The notes beneath the pieces were generated by a model, which worked only from the letters and a program-made list of their open reading frames with translations, did not search any database and was not told the origin of the DNA. A DNA stretch of 64,000 nt, from assembly GCF_016598595.1 (NCBI RefSeq), contig NZ_CP066788.1, forward strand, positions 62,001 to 126,000. The letters run 5' to 3'. Position 1 is the first letter of the stretch; each line of letters starts with the position of its first letter. The stretch is from Martelella lutilitoris. Lineage in GTDB: Bacteria > Pseudomonadota > Alphaproteobacteria > Rhizobiales > Rhizobiaceae. This document shows, in pieces, positions 1 to 9,685 of the stretch. Made by a program: the position numbers and the translations under genes.

Positions 1-916
1 AATCGCGGGCCTTGAGGATGCGAGCGCAGGCGAGATCCTGATCGGCGGCGAAGAGGTCAGCCAACGTCACCCGGGAGAGCGCGGCGCGGCGATGGTCTTC
101 CAGAACTATGCGCTCTACCCGCACATGACCGTGCGCCAGAACATGGGCTATGCGCTCAAGATCGCGAAAAAGCCGAAGGAAGAGATCAAGGCAACGGTCG
201 AGCGCGCCGCCCGCACCCTCGGTCTTGAGGATCTGCTGGAGCGCAAGCCATCCGAACTTTCCGGCGGCCAGCGGCAGCGCGTCGCAATCGGGCGGGCGAT
301 CGTGCGCGACCCGAAGGTGTTTCTCTTCGACGAGCCGCTTTCCAATCTCGATGCGGAACTGCGCACGCGCATGCGCCTCGAGCTTGCCGATCTTCATCGT
401 ACGCTCGGGGTCACCATGGTCTATGTCACCCACGACCAGGTCGAGGCGATGACGCTTGCCGACCGTATCGTGGTGCTGCGCTCCGGGCGGATCGAGCAGG
501 TCGGCTCGCCGCTCGACCTTTATGACAACCCCGAAAACCTGTTTGTCGCGCGCTTCATCGGATCCCCGTCAATGAACCTTCTGAAGGCAGAGGCTGAAGC
601 CGACGGCATCCGCCTGACCGGGATTGATTGCCCACCCTTGCCCCGACCGGATTTCGTCCCGGCCGCGTGGCGCGGCCCACTCGGCATCAGGCCCGAACAC
701 CTTCGGCTCGGCGCCGGCGGAACGGAGGTCCGTCTGCGGGCTGTCGAACATCTGGGCGGCGTCACCTACGGCTATGCGACGCTTGCGGACGGAACCGAGT
801 TCTGCGTCGATCTTCAGGGCCACAGGACGACGGCGGCCGGAGACAGCGTCGCGCTCGCCATCCCCACGGAGCGGGCATTCTTCTTTGATCAGAAAACGGA
901 GAGAAGGCTCCGCTAA
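1..916 (+). CDS. ABC sugar importer ATPase, MalK/UgpC type (5' end outside window)
   Basis: Energises the importer encoded by the next three genes. The frame is open from base 2, so the N-terminus with the Walker A motif lies upstream of the window. Visible are the Q-loop ([13 protein letters not shown]), the signature [14 protein letters not shown], Walker B ([12 protein letters not shown]) and the H-loop ([12 protein letters not shown]), followed by a C-terminal TOBE/OB-type regulatory domain typical of CUT1 carbohydrate importers. The binding-protein gene starts 21 bases downstream, which indicates one operon. Family assignment is secure; the substrate is not visible. Confidence 0.93.
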   Translation, partial: IAGLEDASAGEILIGGEEVSQRHPGERGAAMVFQNYALYPHMTVRQNMGYALKIAKKPKEEIKATVERAARTLGLEDLLERKPSELSGGQRQRVAIGRAIVRDPKVFLFDEPLSNLDAELRTRMRLELADLHRTLGVTMVYVTHDQVEAMTLADRIVVLRSGRIEQVGSPLDLYDNPENLFVARFIGSPSMNLLKAEAEADGIRLTGIDCPPLPRPDFVPAAWRGPLGIRPEHLRLGAGGTEVRLRAVEHLGGVTYGYATLADGTEFCVDLQGHRTTAAGDSVALAIPTERAFFFDQKTERRLR

Positions 917-937
917 CTTTCAGCACGGGAGGACAAA

Positions 938-2182
938 ATGCTGAAATCGATACTCAAGGGCAGCGCCGCGACATTGATTGCGTCCGGCATCATGGCTGGC
1001 GCGGCAAGCGCCGAGGAAATCCGCATCTATTTCAATGCCGGCCACGGCTATGACACCTATCTTGAAGTCTTCGAGGAGTTCGAGGCCGACAATCCCGGCT
1101 GGACCGTCGCCTTCGAGCGCTACCAGTGGCCGGACCTGCGCACCAAGCTGGTGGCCGATTTCGCCGCCGGCAATCCACCCGACCTCGTTGCAGAACCCGG
1201 CGCCTGGGTGCCGGAATTCGCCCAGCAGGGCCTGCTCTACAACCTCGACGATCTTGCAGCGCGCGATCGGGCGGAATTCGATTATCCCGGCGACTGGCAG
1301 GATGCTTCCGTCGAAAAGAACACGGTCGACGGCTCGCTTTACGGCGTCCAGATCCACCTGACCTGCGCGACCCTGCTCTACAATGTCGACATGCTCAAGG
1401 AGGCGGGCTACGACAATCCGCCGACGAACTGGGCGGAATTCCGGGAGATCGCGAAGGCGACCACCAGGAACGGCGTCTTCGGCTTCGCGCCCAATGCGGT
1501 CTGGGCCTATTCCATGCCCTGGGTGATGCAGAACGGCGGCCGGTATTATGATCCCGAGACCGGCAAGATCGCCTTCGGAAGCGAGGCCGCAGCCGAGGGC
1601 GTGCAGTTTCTGTCGGATCTGATCCATGAGGACCGCTCGGCCCCGGTTCCGGTCACCGGCGCCGATTACGAGGGCCCGCAGCGGCTCTTCACCGCCGGTC
1701 GCGCGGCAATGATCATCACCGGCCCCTGGGACATCAACCCCATTCGCACCGGCAATCCCGACCTCAACTGGGCGGTTGCGCCTTCGCTGAAGGAAGTCGA
1801 GCAGGCGACGATCCAGGGCGGCGTCAGCCTGATGATCCCCAAGGATGCGCAGTATCCCGAACAGGCCTGGGACCTGATCAAGCGCCTCACGGCCGTCGAT
1901 GTCGAGGTCGCCACCTCGCTGCAATATTCGATGACCATGCCGCGCAAGTCCTGGCTGAACGACCCTGAAGTGCAGGCCGATCCGATTCTCGGCCAGTTCG
2001 GCGCCTGCCTTCCCTATTCGCGCGACGTGACGCTCGAGCTGCGCCAGGCCGGCAAATACAATCCCGCCATCGATGAGGTGCTCAACGGCGCCATTGACGA
2101 GGTTCTGTTCGCCAATGAACCGGCGGCCGAGGTGCTTGCCGCGGCCGAGGATGAAGCCAACGCGATTCTTGCCAACGAATGA
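938..2182 (+). CDS. Extracellular solute-binding protein, family 1
   Basis: Periplasmic receptor of the CUT1-type importer. The first about 25 residues form a signal peptide (basic start, hydrophobic core, ASA-type cleavage site before EEIRIYFN). The 414-residue length and the pattern of N-terminal FEADNPGWTV and later FTAGRAAMIITGPWDI are typical of family 1 sugar-binding proteins. The start ATG is preceded by a good ribosome site, GGGAGGA. It lies between the ATPase gene and two permease genes. The sulfatase further down suggests a sulfated or related glycan fragment as ligand, but this is inference. Confidence 0.92.
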   Translation: MLKSILKGSAATLIASGIMAGAASAEEIRIYFNAGHGYDTYLEVFEEFEADNPGWTVAFERYQWPDLRTKLVADFAAGNPPDLVAEPGAWVPEFAQQGLLYNLDDLAARDRAEFDYPGDWQDASVEKNTVDGSLYGVQIHLTCATLLYNVDMLKEAGYDNPPTNWAEFREIAKATTRNGVFGFAPNAVWAYSMPWVMQNGGRYYDPETGKIAFGSEAAAEGVQFLSDLIHEDRSAPVPVTGADYEGPQRLFTAGRAAMIITGPWDINPIRTGNPDLNWAVAPSLKEVEQATIQGGVSLMIPKDAQYPEQAWDLIKRLTAVDVEVATSLQYSMTMPRKSWLNDPEVQADPILGQFGACLPYSRDVTLELRQAGKYNPAIDEVLNGAIDEVLFANEPAAEVLAAAEDEANAILANE

Positions 2183-2188
2183 ACGGGA

Positions 2189-2222
2189 GCATGCCCCGGT
2201 CGCCGGTTGCGCCGGGGCATGC
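2189..2222 (+). promoter_or_regulatory. Intercistronic stem-loop after binding-protein gene
   Basis: Perfect 11-bp inverted repeat (GCATGCCCCGG / CCGGGGCATGC) with a 12-base loop, placed between the binding-protein stop and the first permease start, with no U-tract. Such hairpins often protect the upstream mRNA or attenuate downstream expression so that the receptor is made in excess. The role is inferred from position. Confidence 0.65.
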
Positions 2223-2246
2223 CGCTTTCCAGCGGGGAATGACGGG

Positions 2247-3125
2247 ATGACCTACAAAACCAGGCGGACATTGACAGCTTATGCCTTTCTGTCGCCGGCC
2301 ATCGTCTATTTCCTGATCTACTTCTTCTGGCCGATCGCCATCGAGTTCTGGGCGAGCTTCAGAAGCGGACAGCCGCTGATCGGCGACTCCGCCTTCGTCG
2401 GGCTGAAGAACTATGCCCATATCCTGAACGACAGGCTGGCGATCAAGGCGATCAAGGCGACGCTGATCTACGCCATCGGCAGCGTGGTCTTCACGCTGGT
2501 TCTGGCGCTCGGGCTCTCGGCGCTTCTGGTCGGCCCGGTCAGGGCGCGCAACGGCATAAGGGCAATCCTGTTCTTCCCCTACATCATCTCCTTCGTGATC
2601 TCGGCGCTGATGTGGCGGGCGATCCTCGATCCCTATACCGGCCTTCTCAATGCCGCGCTTGCCAAAGTCGGGCTTCCGCAGCAATTCTGGCTGGTCGATC
2701 CCGATACCGCGATCTGGACGCTGATCGCCGTCTCCGTCTGGAAGGATCTCGGCTATGCGGTGCTGATCTACATCGCCGCGATCCAGGGCATTCCCGCCCA
2801 TCTTTACGAGGCCGCGCGCATGGACGGCGCCAGGCGCCACCATCTGTTCCGCGACATCACCCTGCCGCTGTTGATGCCGACCACGCTGTTTCTCGCCGTG
2901 GTCATCATGATCACCTCGCTCCAGGAAATGGCGCTGCCTTACCTGATGACCCAGGGCGGTCCGGCAAATGCCACGCGGCTCTATTCGCTGCATGTCTACG
3001 AGACCGCCTTCCAGGGGCTCAACATCGGTTATGCCTCCGCTCTCTCCTTCGCCATGTTCATGCTGATCCTGTTGATCACATGGGCCCAGTTCAAACTGCT
3101 TCACCGCGACATCAGGCACGTATGA
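2247..3125 (+). CDS. ABC sugar importer permease 1 (CUT1, MalF/UgpA-like)
   Basis: Inner-membrane permease, 292 residues from the ATG at 2247. An open frame continues upstream to 2073, but that part overlaps the binding-protein gene in another frame. The chosen start gives the usual MTYKTRRTLTAYAFLSPAIV beginning, followed by about six membrane segments. The EAA loop is visible as YEAARMDGARRHHLFRDITL, the contact site for the ATPase. It is followed 7 bases later by the second permease. Confidence 0.92.
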   Translation: MTYKTRRTLTAYAFLSPAIVYFLIYFFWPIAIEFWASFRSGQPLIGDSAFVGLKNYAHILNDRLAIKAIKATLIYAIGSVVFTLVLALGLSALLVGPVRARNGIRAILFFPYIISFVISALMWRAILDPYTGLLNAALAKVGLPQQFWLVDPDTAIWTLIAVSVWKDLGYAVLIYIAAIQGIPAHLYEAARMDGARRHHLFRDITLPLLMPTTLFLAVVIMITSLQEMALPYLMTQGGPANATRLYSLHVYETAFQGLNIGYASALSFAMFMLILLITWAQFKLLHRDIRHV

Positions 3126-3132
3126 GGACGAC

Positions 3133-3966
3133 ATGGCCCGCAAGGACAATCATACAACAGCATCAAAACTGCTGATCTATCCGCTTCTGGCCTTCTTCGT
3201 CCTGATGGCGGTGCTGCCCTTCCTCTACATGGTGTCGCTTTCGCTGCAGAGCGATGCGGAGATGTTTTCCGGTCAGGTGGTCGTCATTCCCGAAAGCCTG
3301 CAATTCTCGAACTATGTGACGATCTGGGAGAAGGCGCCGTTTGCGCGTTTCATGCTCAATTCCCTGATCGTGGCGGGAACGATCACGCTGCTCCATGTCC
3401 TGTTCGATCCGCTGATCGGCTATGTCTTTGCCAAGATGGAGTTTCCGGGAAAGCGGTTGATGTTCGTTTCGCTGCTGGCCACGCTGATGATCCCGTTCTT
3501 CATCCGGCTCATCCCGCTTTACGTGATGACGGCCGAAATGGGCCTCCTCAACACCTATCCGGGCCTGATCCTGCCCTTTGCCATGAGCGCTTTCGGCATT
3601 TTCCTGATGCGCCAGTTCATCATGCCGATCCCGGATGATCTGGTGGCAGCCGCCCGGCTCGACGGGGCGAGCGAATTCAGGATCTTCATCGATATCATCC
3701 TGCCGCAGCTCAAACCCGCGATCGCGACGCTGGCGCTTCTGACCTTCGTCTTCCAGTTCAACGAGTTCATCTGGCCGCTGGTGGCTGTCTCTTCCGAGAG
3801 CATGCGTCCGATCACCACCGGGCTTACCCTTTTCAACCAGGAATTCTTTACCCAATGGAATCTCACAGCCGTGGGCGGCATGCTTCTGTTCCTGCCCTGC
3901 TTCCTGCTCTTCGTCATCATGCAACGCTATTTCGTGCAGAGTGTCATGCTCTCCGGCATGAAGTGA
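3133..3966 (+). CDS. ABC sugar importer permease 2 (CUT1, MalG/UgpE-like)
   Basis: Second membrane subunit of the importer, 277 residues, the usual length for MalG-type permeases. The EAA loop is visible as VAAARLDGASEFRIFIDIIL, and the C-terminus ends in the typical FVQSVMLSGMK of this subfamily. Six hydrophobic segments are apparent. It lies directly between permease 1 and the sulfatase gene (10-base gap), so it is cotranscribed with both. Confidence 0.93.
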   Translation: MARKDNHTTASKLLIYPLLAFFVLMAVLPFLYMVSLSLQSDAEMFSGQVVVIPESLQFSNYVTIWEKAPFARFMLNSLIVAGTITLLHVLFDPLIGYVFAKMEFPGKRLMFVSLLATLMIPFFIRLIPLYVMTAEMGLLNTYPGLILPFAMSAFGIFLMRQFIMPIPDDLVAAARLDGASEFRIFIDIILPQLKPAIATLALLTFVFQFNEFIWPLVAVSSESMRPITTGLTLFNQEFFTQWNLTAVGGMLLFLPCFLLFVIMQRYFVQSVMLSGMK

Positions 3967-3976
3967 GGAAGAGGCC

Positions 3977-5275
3977 ATGACGAAAAAGACGAAATGCCCG
4001 AATGTGCTGATCTTCTTCACCGACCAGCAGCGCTGGGACACGGTTGGCGCCCATGGCAACCCTCTGGATCTCACCCCCAATTTCGACATGATGGCCGAAA
4101 AGGGACGCTTCATCCGCAACTCCTTTACCTGCCAGCCGGTCTGCGGCCCCGCCCGCTCCGCCTTCCAGACGGGCAAATACCCGACCACGACCGGTTGCTA
4201 CCGCAATGACATACCGCTGCCCCCCGGCGAAAAGACGCTTGCGCACTATTTCGGCGAGGCCGGCTACGAAACCGGCTATATCGGCAAATGGCATCTGGCG
4301 GAGACCGACCCCGTGCCCCAGAGTCAGCAGGGCGGCTATGACGAATGGCTTGCAGCCAATATCCTGGAGTTCACCTCCTGGCCGTATCAAACCGATCTCT
4401 TCGATCGCAAAGGCGAGCGCCATCGTCTGCCGGGCTACCGGGTCGATGCGCTGGCCGATGCGGCAATCCGCCATATCGACCGGGCGCGCGACAAACCCTT
4501 CTTCCTGTTCCTCTCCTTCCTGGAGCCGCACCATCAGAACCAGCACGACAATTACCCGGCGCCGGTTGGCTACGCGGAGCGGATCGCGCGGCGGATCACA
4601 TCCTACCCTTCCGACCTCGACACGCTGGGCGGCACGACGAAGGAGCACTATCACGGCTATATGGGCATGGTCGCGCGGCTCGACGAGGCCTTCGGCCGGA
4701 TCATCGATGCGCTGATCTCGCGCGGGGAACTCGACAATACCATCATCCTGTTCACCTCCGATCATGGCTGCCATTTCAAGACCCGCAACGCGGAATACAA
4801 GCGCTCCTGTCACGAAGCCTCGATCAGGGTGCCAACACTGCTTGCGGGACCCGGGCTCGACGGCAAGGGGGATATCACCCGTGCCGCCTCGCTGATCGAC
4901 CTGCCGCCGACCTTGCTCGACGCCGCCGGCATTGAGATACCGGCCGCGATGGAGGGGCGGTCGCTCCTGAGGCCGACCGACCGGCCTGAGGACGAGGTAT
5001 TCATCCAGATCAGCGAAAGCCAGGTCGGTCGCGCGCTCAGGGCTGGACGATGGAAATACTGTGTCGCCGATCCAGACGCCGACGGCTGGAGCGACAGCGC
5101 CAGCCGGCGCTATGTGGAAACGCACCTCTACGATCTGGAGCGCGACCCGGCCGAACTTGACAATCTGGTCGCCGCGCCCGACTACGCTGGAGTTCGGGAC
5201 GAACTGGCAAAACGGCTTGCCGCGCGTATCATCGCGGCCGGCGAAGCGCCCGCGGAGATCGTCCCGGGGAACTAA
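3977..5275 (+). CDS. Type I sulfatase (formylglycine-dependent)
   Basis: Predicted sulfate-ester hydrolase of the alkaline phosphatase superfamily, 432 residues. The C-X-P-X-R motif (Cys56-Gly-Pro-Ala-Arg60) is the site converted to formylglycine; it is followed by AFQTGKYPTTTG. Early metal-binding FFTDQQRWD and the later TSDHG segment fit the calcium-binding site. No signal peptide is seen, so it should act in the cytoplasm on an imported substrate. It is cotranscribed with the importer and followed by a LacI regulator. The exact substrate (sulfated sugar or another organosulfate) cannot be read from the sequence. Confidence 0.9.
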   Translation: MTKKTKCPNVLIFFTDQQRWDTVGAHGNPLDLTPNFDMMAEKGRFIRNSFTCQPVCGPARSAFQTGKYPTTTGCYRNDIPLPPGEKTLAHYFGEAGYETGYIGKWHLAETDPVPQSQQGGYDEWLAANILEFTSWPYQTDLFDRKGERHRLPGYRVDALADAAIRHIDRARDKPFFLFLSFLEPHHQNQHDNYPAPVGYAERIARRITSYPSDLDTLGGTTKEHYHGYMGMVARLDEAFGRIIDALISRGELDNTIILFTSDHGCHFKTRNAEYKRSCHEASIRVPTLLAGPGLDGKGDITRAASLIDLPPTLLDAAGIEIPAAMEGRSLLRPTDRPEDEVFIQISESQVGRALRAGRWKYCVADPDADGWSDSASRRYVETHLYDLERDPAELDNLVAAPDYAGVRDELAKRLAARIIAAGEAPAEIVPGN

Positions 5276-5296
5276 CGGGCAGAAAGGGACGGGTGC

Positions 5297-6322
5297 ATGG
5301 TAACGCTGAAGGAGATCGCCAAGCGGACCGGGGTCGCGGAATCAACCATCTCGCGCATTCTCAACCGCGATCCGACCCTTTCGATCTCCGATGAGAAGCG
5401 TCGCCGCGTGGTCGAGACGGCCGAAGCGCTGCAATATGTGATGCGACGGTCGCGCAACAGCCGCAAGGAAGACGCCTCAGTCGCGCTGCGCCGGCCCGGC
5501 GACCTCCGATCGGTGATGATCGTGCACTTTCTTTCCAGTGCTTCCGAACTCTCCCAGCCCTTCTATGTCGGCCTGCGCCAGGGCATCGAAGCGCGCGCGG
5601 AAGCCTATGGCATGGCGACGACAAGGCTCTTTGCCGGCGAATTCGATCCGGCGATGCTTACCCGTGGGCGCAATGTCGGCATCATCTCCGTCGGCGATCT
5701 TCCCGACGGGCACCTGGAGGCGATCCGCGCGCTCGGCGTTGCGACCGTGCTTGCCCATCCGCAGGAAAGGCCCGTCGATGTCGACGTCGCCTATGTCGAC
5801 CTTTGGAGCGCATCCACCCGGCTTTGCGAATGGCTTTTGACGCGCGGCGTCAGGCAACCGGCCCTTGTGGGCGTCCAGGGCCCGCAGTCGCGGCGGCTGG
5901 CGGCGTTCCGTTCGGTGATGTCGGAGGCCGGTCTGTTCGACCCGGATTATGTGACCTATGCAAGAGACTCTTCCGACGACGGGCAAGACCAGATACGCAC
6001 CTTGTTTTCTCGGCTTGCGGATACCGGCAAGCCGCTGCCCGACGCCGTGGTGATCTATGCGGACCGCACGGCGGTCGAGGTCTATCGCGGACTTGAAAAG
6101 GCGAAACTTTCGATCCCGCGGGATGTCCAGGTCGTCGCATTCAACGACAGTTCGATTGCCCACATGCTCGCGCCCAAGCTATCCACCCTGCGGCTGGAAG
6201 CCGGCGTGATCGGAGAAACCGCGGTCGACCTGCTGATGGAAAGGCACGGCGGCCGCAAGGCCGTGAAACATGTGCAGATTCTGCCCACCATCATCGAGCG
6301 CGGCAGCACGCGCAAACCATGA
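5297..6322 (+). CDS. LacI-family transcriptional regulator
   Basis: Sugar-responsive DNA-binding regulator, 341 residues. The N-terminus is a LacI helix-turn-helix with hinge: VTLKEIAKRTGVAESTISRI and an AEALQY-type hinge helix region. The remainder is a periplasmic-binding-protein-like ligand domain ending in the usual TTLRLEAGVIGETAVDLL-like segment. It starts 21 bases after the sulfatase stop, so it likely controls its own operon in response to the imported compound or its product. Confidence 0.92.
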   Translation: MVTLKEIAKRTGVAESTISRILNRDPTLSISDEKRRRVVETAEALQYVMRRSRNSRKEDASVALRRPGDLRSVMIVHFLSSASELSQPFYVGLRQGIEARAEAYGMATTRLFAGEFDPAMLTRGRNVGIISVGDLPDGHLEAIRALGVATVLAHPQERPVDVDVAYVDLWSASTRLCEWLLTRGVRQPALVGVQGPQSRRLAAFRSVMSEAGLFDPDYVTYARDSSDDGQDQIRTLFSRLADTGKPLPDAVVIYADRTAVEVYRGLEKAKLSIPRDVQVVAFNDSSIAHMLAPKLSTLRLEAGVIGETAVDLLMERHGGRKAVKHVQILPTIIERGSTRKP

Positions 6323-6555
6323 TTTTTCGGTCCGGCCGGCCTGAAGCTGAGGTTCCGCTGAAGCCTTTGCCGAAGATCCTGTCCATCCGTCGGATCCACG
6401 CCCGGCGGCCGGTTGGAAAGGCGGCGATGCAAACGGCTCATCCGCCTTCCCGAGCGAGAAGGCGATCAGTTCTGGCCGGCGTCGAGACGCGCGACGCCCG
6501 AGAGACCGAGCGCACGCGCAGAGCGCTTCCGCTTTTCCTGGAAACGCCCAAAAGC

Positions 6556-7284
6556 CTACTCGATCGCCAGCGTCATGTTGACGGTGATCGTGTAGGTGTT
6601 CTCGCCAGCGGCGATCGGCGGCGCGCCTTCGGCCTTCGCCATCATCATATCGGACCGGGCGAACATCATCGGCTGCGGCATGGAACTCTGCTCCGAAATC
6701 GACAGCACATTGCCGAGCGAGACGCCGGCGGCCTCGGCAAGCGTCTCAGCCTTGGCAAGGGCCTTCGCGACGGCCTCGCGCCGCGCCTCGTCCTCGGCCG
6801 CGGACGGATCGCTGTTGGTAAGGGCGATGCCGCCGCCCGAATTGACGCCGAGAGCGACCGCCCGGTCGAGCACCGCCCCGAGTTTTGCAAGGTCGCGCAC
6901 CTTCACGTTCAGTCCGTTGCGCACCTCGTAGCCGACGATCTCGCTCTGCGTCGAGCCGTCGGAGGCCTTGACCTGCTCGTAGCGCGGGCTGACGGAGAAG
7001 TTTGCGGTCTGGATATCCCTTTCCGCGATACCGTCCTCCTTCAGGGCTGCGATTACCTTCTGCATGGCGCTCGCATTGTCGGCCATGGCGGTTGACGTGT
7101 CGTCCGCCTGGCTGATGACGGAAAGCGAGACAGTCGCCATGTCCGGCACCAGCGTCGCGTCGCCCTCGGCCGAGATCGAGATCGTCGCCGGACTTTCCGG
7201 GGATTGGGCAAGCGCAGCGCCGCCTGCGAACGGAAGCGCGAGAACAAGCCCGGCGGCTGCGATGCGAACCGGAAGATTGGCCAT
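6556..7284 (-). CDS. SIMPL-domain (DUF541) periplasmic protein
   Basis: Secreted 242-residue protein. A signal peptide (MANLPVRIAAAGLVLALPFA, then AALAQ) is followed by a SIMPL/DUF541 domain beginning with ISISAEGDATLVPDMATVSL, which is diagnostic of the family. The start is set by a strong ribosome site (AAGGAGGG) upstream of the ATG at 7284; the frame is open to 7776 but that extension is not protein-like. Family members affect oxidative stress or envelope functions, but the biochemical role is not established. It is monocistronic, convergent with the LacI gene. Confidence 0.88.
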   Translation of the reverse strand: MANLPVRIAAAGLVLALPFAGGAALAQSPESPATISISAEGDATLVPDMATVSLSVISQADDTSTAMADNASAMQKVIAALKEDGIAERDIQTANFSVSPRYEQVKASDGSTQSEIVGYEVRNGLNVKVRDLAKLGAVLDRAVALGVNSGGGIALTNSDPSAAEDEARREAVAKALAKAETLAEAAGVSLGNVLSISEQSSMPQPMMFARSDMMMAKAEGAPPIAAGENTYTITVNMTLAIE

Positions 7285-7761
7285 GGGAAATCCCTCCTTG
7301 AAAAAAGCCGTGAGCGCAGTCTTGTCCGGCAATTGTGAAGCCAATGCGGCAAAACGGGCGCCAACGCGCCGGATAGCAGACTGCCTCGGTCCGCCTTGCG
7401 TAGCAGCAAGGATTGCCTGCGGCAACGGACAACCTGTTTCGAAGGCGGTCGATGGCCACCGCATCGCGCCGCAGCGTCTTGGGTGGGTAGAGATGCCCTT
7501 TTTCAGAGGCTTGAGCTTGACGCCGGCACGTGGCCTTGACGACTGGCGACGACAAGCGGGCGACGCGCGCGCCGAAGCCTTCTCCCCGGCGCGGAAACGC
7601 GCGGCCTTCCTGTTGGCGGAGCGCCCCGTCGGCATGCCTCGGCGGGATCGCAGGCACGACCGCGGCGAGGCTTGCCGTGGTTTCGAATTTGGGGTAGTCG
7701 GAAGAACCGCGCCGGGAGCCATTGCCGGCGCGGCGCCGGACAAACCGTCTGACGTCCGGGC

Positions 7762-7837
7762 GGGCCTGTAGCTCAATGGTTAGAGCCGGCGGCTCATAAC
7801 CGCTTGGTTGGGGGTTCGAGTCCCTCCAGGCCCACCA
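7762..7837 (+). tRNA. tRNA-Ile2 (anticodon CAU, lysidine type)
   Basis: A 76-base cloverleaf with encoded CCA. The 7-bp acceptor stem GGGCCTG/CAGGCCC, D arm GCTC...GAGC, anticodon loop CTCATAA and T arm GGGGGTTCGAGTCCCTC are all present. The CAU anticodon with the GGCTCATAACCGCTTGGT segment resembles the Ile2 (AUA-reading) tRNA rather than elongator Met tRNA, so the C would be modified to lysidine by TilS. The accessory island begins immediately after its 3' end. Confidence 0.9.
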
Positions 7838-8027
7838 CCCTTGAATTTTGACTTTGATTGTCGTCCGACACGGAAACGCCGACTTTGCGACAAAAGACGG
7901 TTTTTCGATTCGCCGCTTGCGGCGATGCCTTGGAGACCTCTTCGCCTTCCAAATCGGGCGCCTACTGATCTCTCCCCTTACCGATGAATTGAAAAAATAG
8001 ATGCCACGCAGCGCCGATCAGCCGGTG

Positions 8028-8843
8028 CTAAGCTTCCCGCGCCAACAGACCGGCTTTGTCTGTGTCAATCAGACCCCGCAGCAACACATCCGCTTCCGCA
8101 TCAGCTCTGACGTTTTCCGGATACCCGAAAGAAACGTTCACGATCGGCGTCCTTCCGACTTGTCCGCTCAGGTGTCGGTGCGTATGCCCAAACAGCCACA
8201 AGTCGGGGCTATGCCGCAAAATCCATCCGTCCAGACCGGAAGCGAAACAAGGCGTCAGATCATCGACAGGTCCAGCCACACATGGACTGGGCGCATGATG
8301 GCCGACGATGACGGTACGACCGTCAAAAGGCTCCTGGATTTTTCGCGTCAACCATTCGAGATGGTCCGCATGAACTCCGATCGTATCATCCGGGTGCACC
8401 ATTCTCCCGTCGATCCGGATCCGATCATAATCGGTCATACGATAGCTCGCCTGCCGGATTGCGGCTCCACGATCCCCGGTCAGACAGAAATCTGTCCAAA
8501 GCGTGCAGCAAAGGAAACGAACACCACCGAGCTCCAGCGCCTCCTTCTGGATAAAGCGCATCCCGGCATCTTCCACGAATGACTTCAGCCGCTCGTCACC
8601 ATCGAGTTGCCACTGATAATAGTCGTGGTTGCCTGGCAGGATGAATACCTTTGCCGGATTAATCAGACGTGACAGCTGCTCCAGACCCCTTGGCCAGTTC
8701 TGCGATGGGTTGTTCGCGAGATCCCCCGCCAAAACAAGAGCGTCAAGCCCATCGAAAATCGACCTAAACGTCGCAAAAGGATCGCGATAGCTTCGCCACC
8801 AGAAGTCCAAGTGCCAATCGGCTGTAACGAGTATTCGCATCAT
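8028..8843 (-). CDS. Calcineurin-like metallophosphoesterase
   Basis: Predicted dimetal phosphoesterase, 271 residues. The full motif series is present: TADWHLD (D-X-H), LAGDLAN (GD), LPGNHDYY (GNHD), VGHHAPS (GH) and FGHTHRHL (GHTH). The start at the double ATG at 8843 is normal for the family. The substrate (nucleic acid end, cyclic nucleotide or protein phosphate) is not evident. It sits in the island after the tRNA, on the same strand as the two putative nuclease genes, about 200 bases from the nearest one, which leaves room for separate promoters. Confidence 0.88.
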   Translation of the reverse strand: MMRILVTADWHLDFWWRSYRDPFATFRSIFDGLDALVLAGDLANNPSQNWPRGLEQLSRLINPAKVFILPGNHDYYQWQLDGDERLKSFVEDAGMRFIQKEALELGGVRFLCCTLWTDFCLTGDRGAAIRQASYRMTDYDRIRIDGRMVHPDDTIGVHADHLEWLTRKIQEPFDGRTVIVGHHAPSPCVAGPVDDLTPCFASGLDGWILRHSPDLWLFGHTHRHLSGQVGRTPIVNVSFGYPENVRADAEADVLLRGLIDTDKAGLLAREA

Positions 8844-9041
8844 GAGCGCTCTGGTTCGGTATTGCCATTTCGCGTGGTTGCTGCCTGATTAGCACTCGGA
8901 CGATCGGATCGCTATCGCGTAACACGCAAACCTGCCAGGCGGGAAGCCGGTCGATTTCTGCATACTGTTGTTCAGAATGGCTGCCTTCGGCAGACCTTGC
9001 GATTTCACCCTGCAAATTGGCAACCGCCTCGATTCGAGGAA

Positions 9042-9662
9042 TTATCCAGTTTTCTGTTGCTCGCGTACCTGCGAGGCCTTGAGCCAGCCCGAAGCCAGGC
9101 GAGCACTGTCGGCGCCGGCCCGATGGGGCACACGCATGCGCTCGAGCTTTTCGTATAGAAAATCCAGGGCGAGGCCATCAAAATGAGCGAAGCTCACAGC
9201 ATCGTAGTCTTCGACAGTGCTTGCTGACGGTGTCCAGCCTGCGGCGACAAGGAGACGGCTCAGCCAGTGGGTTTCGAGTTTTGGAGCATCGGAAACCAGA
9301 ATAAAGCCCTCGATTTTGGGCATCAGCTGTTGGGCGACGTCTTCAACGGTCGGGGCGGTCTCCAGATCCGACATCGAAATCCCATGCACAGCTTCGCTTT
9401 GCCTCGACCAATCCGCACGATTCCAGACCGATGCTGGCCGTATCAGCGACGACCATGTCTGAACCTGGTTGCCTTCAATCCATGATATGCCGACTTCGAT
9501 CGGCCAGCTCTCTGCCGATAGAGATGAGGCTTCGAAATCCAGGGCCATGAGTGTTTCTATATTTTTGCCGGTCATCGAATTCATGTGATCTGTGGCCGTA
9601 TCTAGTTTTCTGCTGAGCGAGTTCGAGGCTGTTTCCATCATCGAAGGCCAGATCGAGACCAT
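9042..9662 (-). CDS. DnaQ/RNase T-like DEDDh 3'-5' exonuclease
   Basis: Predicted small exonuclease. ExoI is LMALDFEASSL (D-X-E), ExoII contains LVSDAPKLE, and ExoIII is HRAGADSARLA (H-X4-D), which fits the DEDDh type. The open frame is 206 residues; the domain really begins near MTGKNIETLMALDFE, so an internal ATG (about 9569, or the ATG just before ALDFE) may be the true start. It neighbours a nuclease-like gene and a STAND NTPase, so a role in nucleic-acid metabolism or defence is plausible but inferred. Confidence 0.72.
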   Translation of the reverse strand: MVSIWPSMMETASNSLSRKLDTATDHMNSMTGKNIETLMALDFEASSLSAESWPIEVGISWIEGNQVQTWSSLIRPASVWNRADWSRQSEAVHGISMSDLETAPTVEDVAQQLMPKIEGFILVSDAPKLETHWLSRLLVAAGWTPSASTVEDYDAVSFAHFDGLALDFLYEKLERMRVPHRAGADSARLASGWLKASQVREQQKTG

Positions 9663-9685
9663 TGCAAATAAATGGGATTGCGCGT

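Noticed and set aside
7285..7776. Upstream extension of the SIMPL frame (164 additional codons on the minus strand)
   Set aside because: Arg/Pro/Ala-rich sequence with no family pattern; a strong ribosome site and a signal peptide define the start at 7284, and the extension runs into the tRNA gene.
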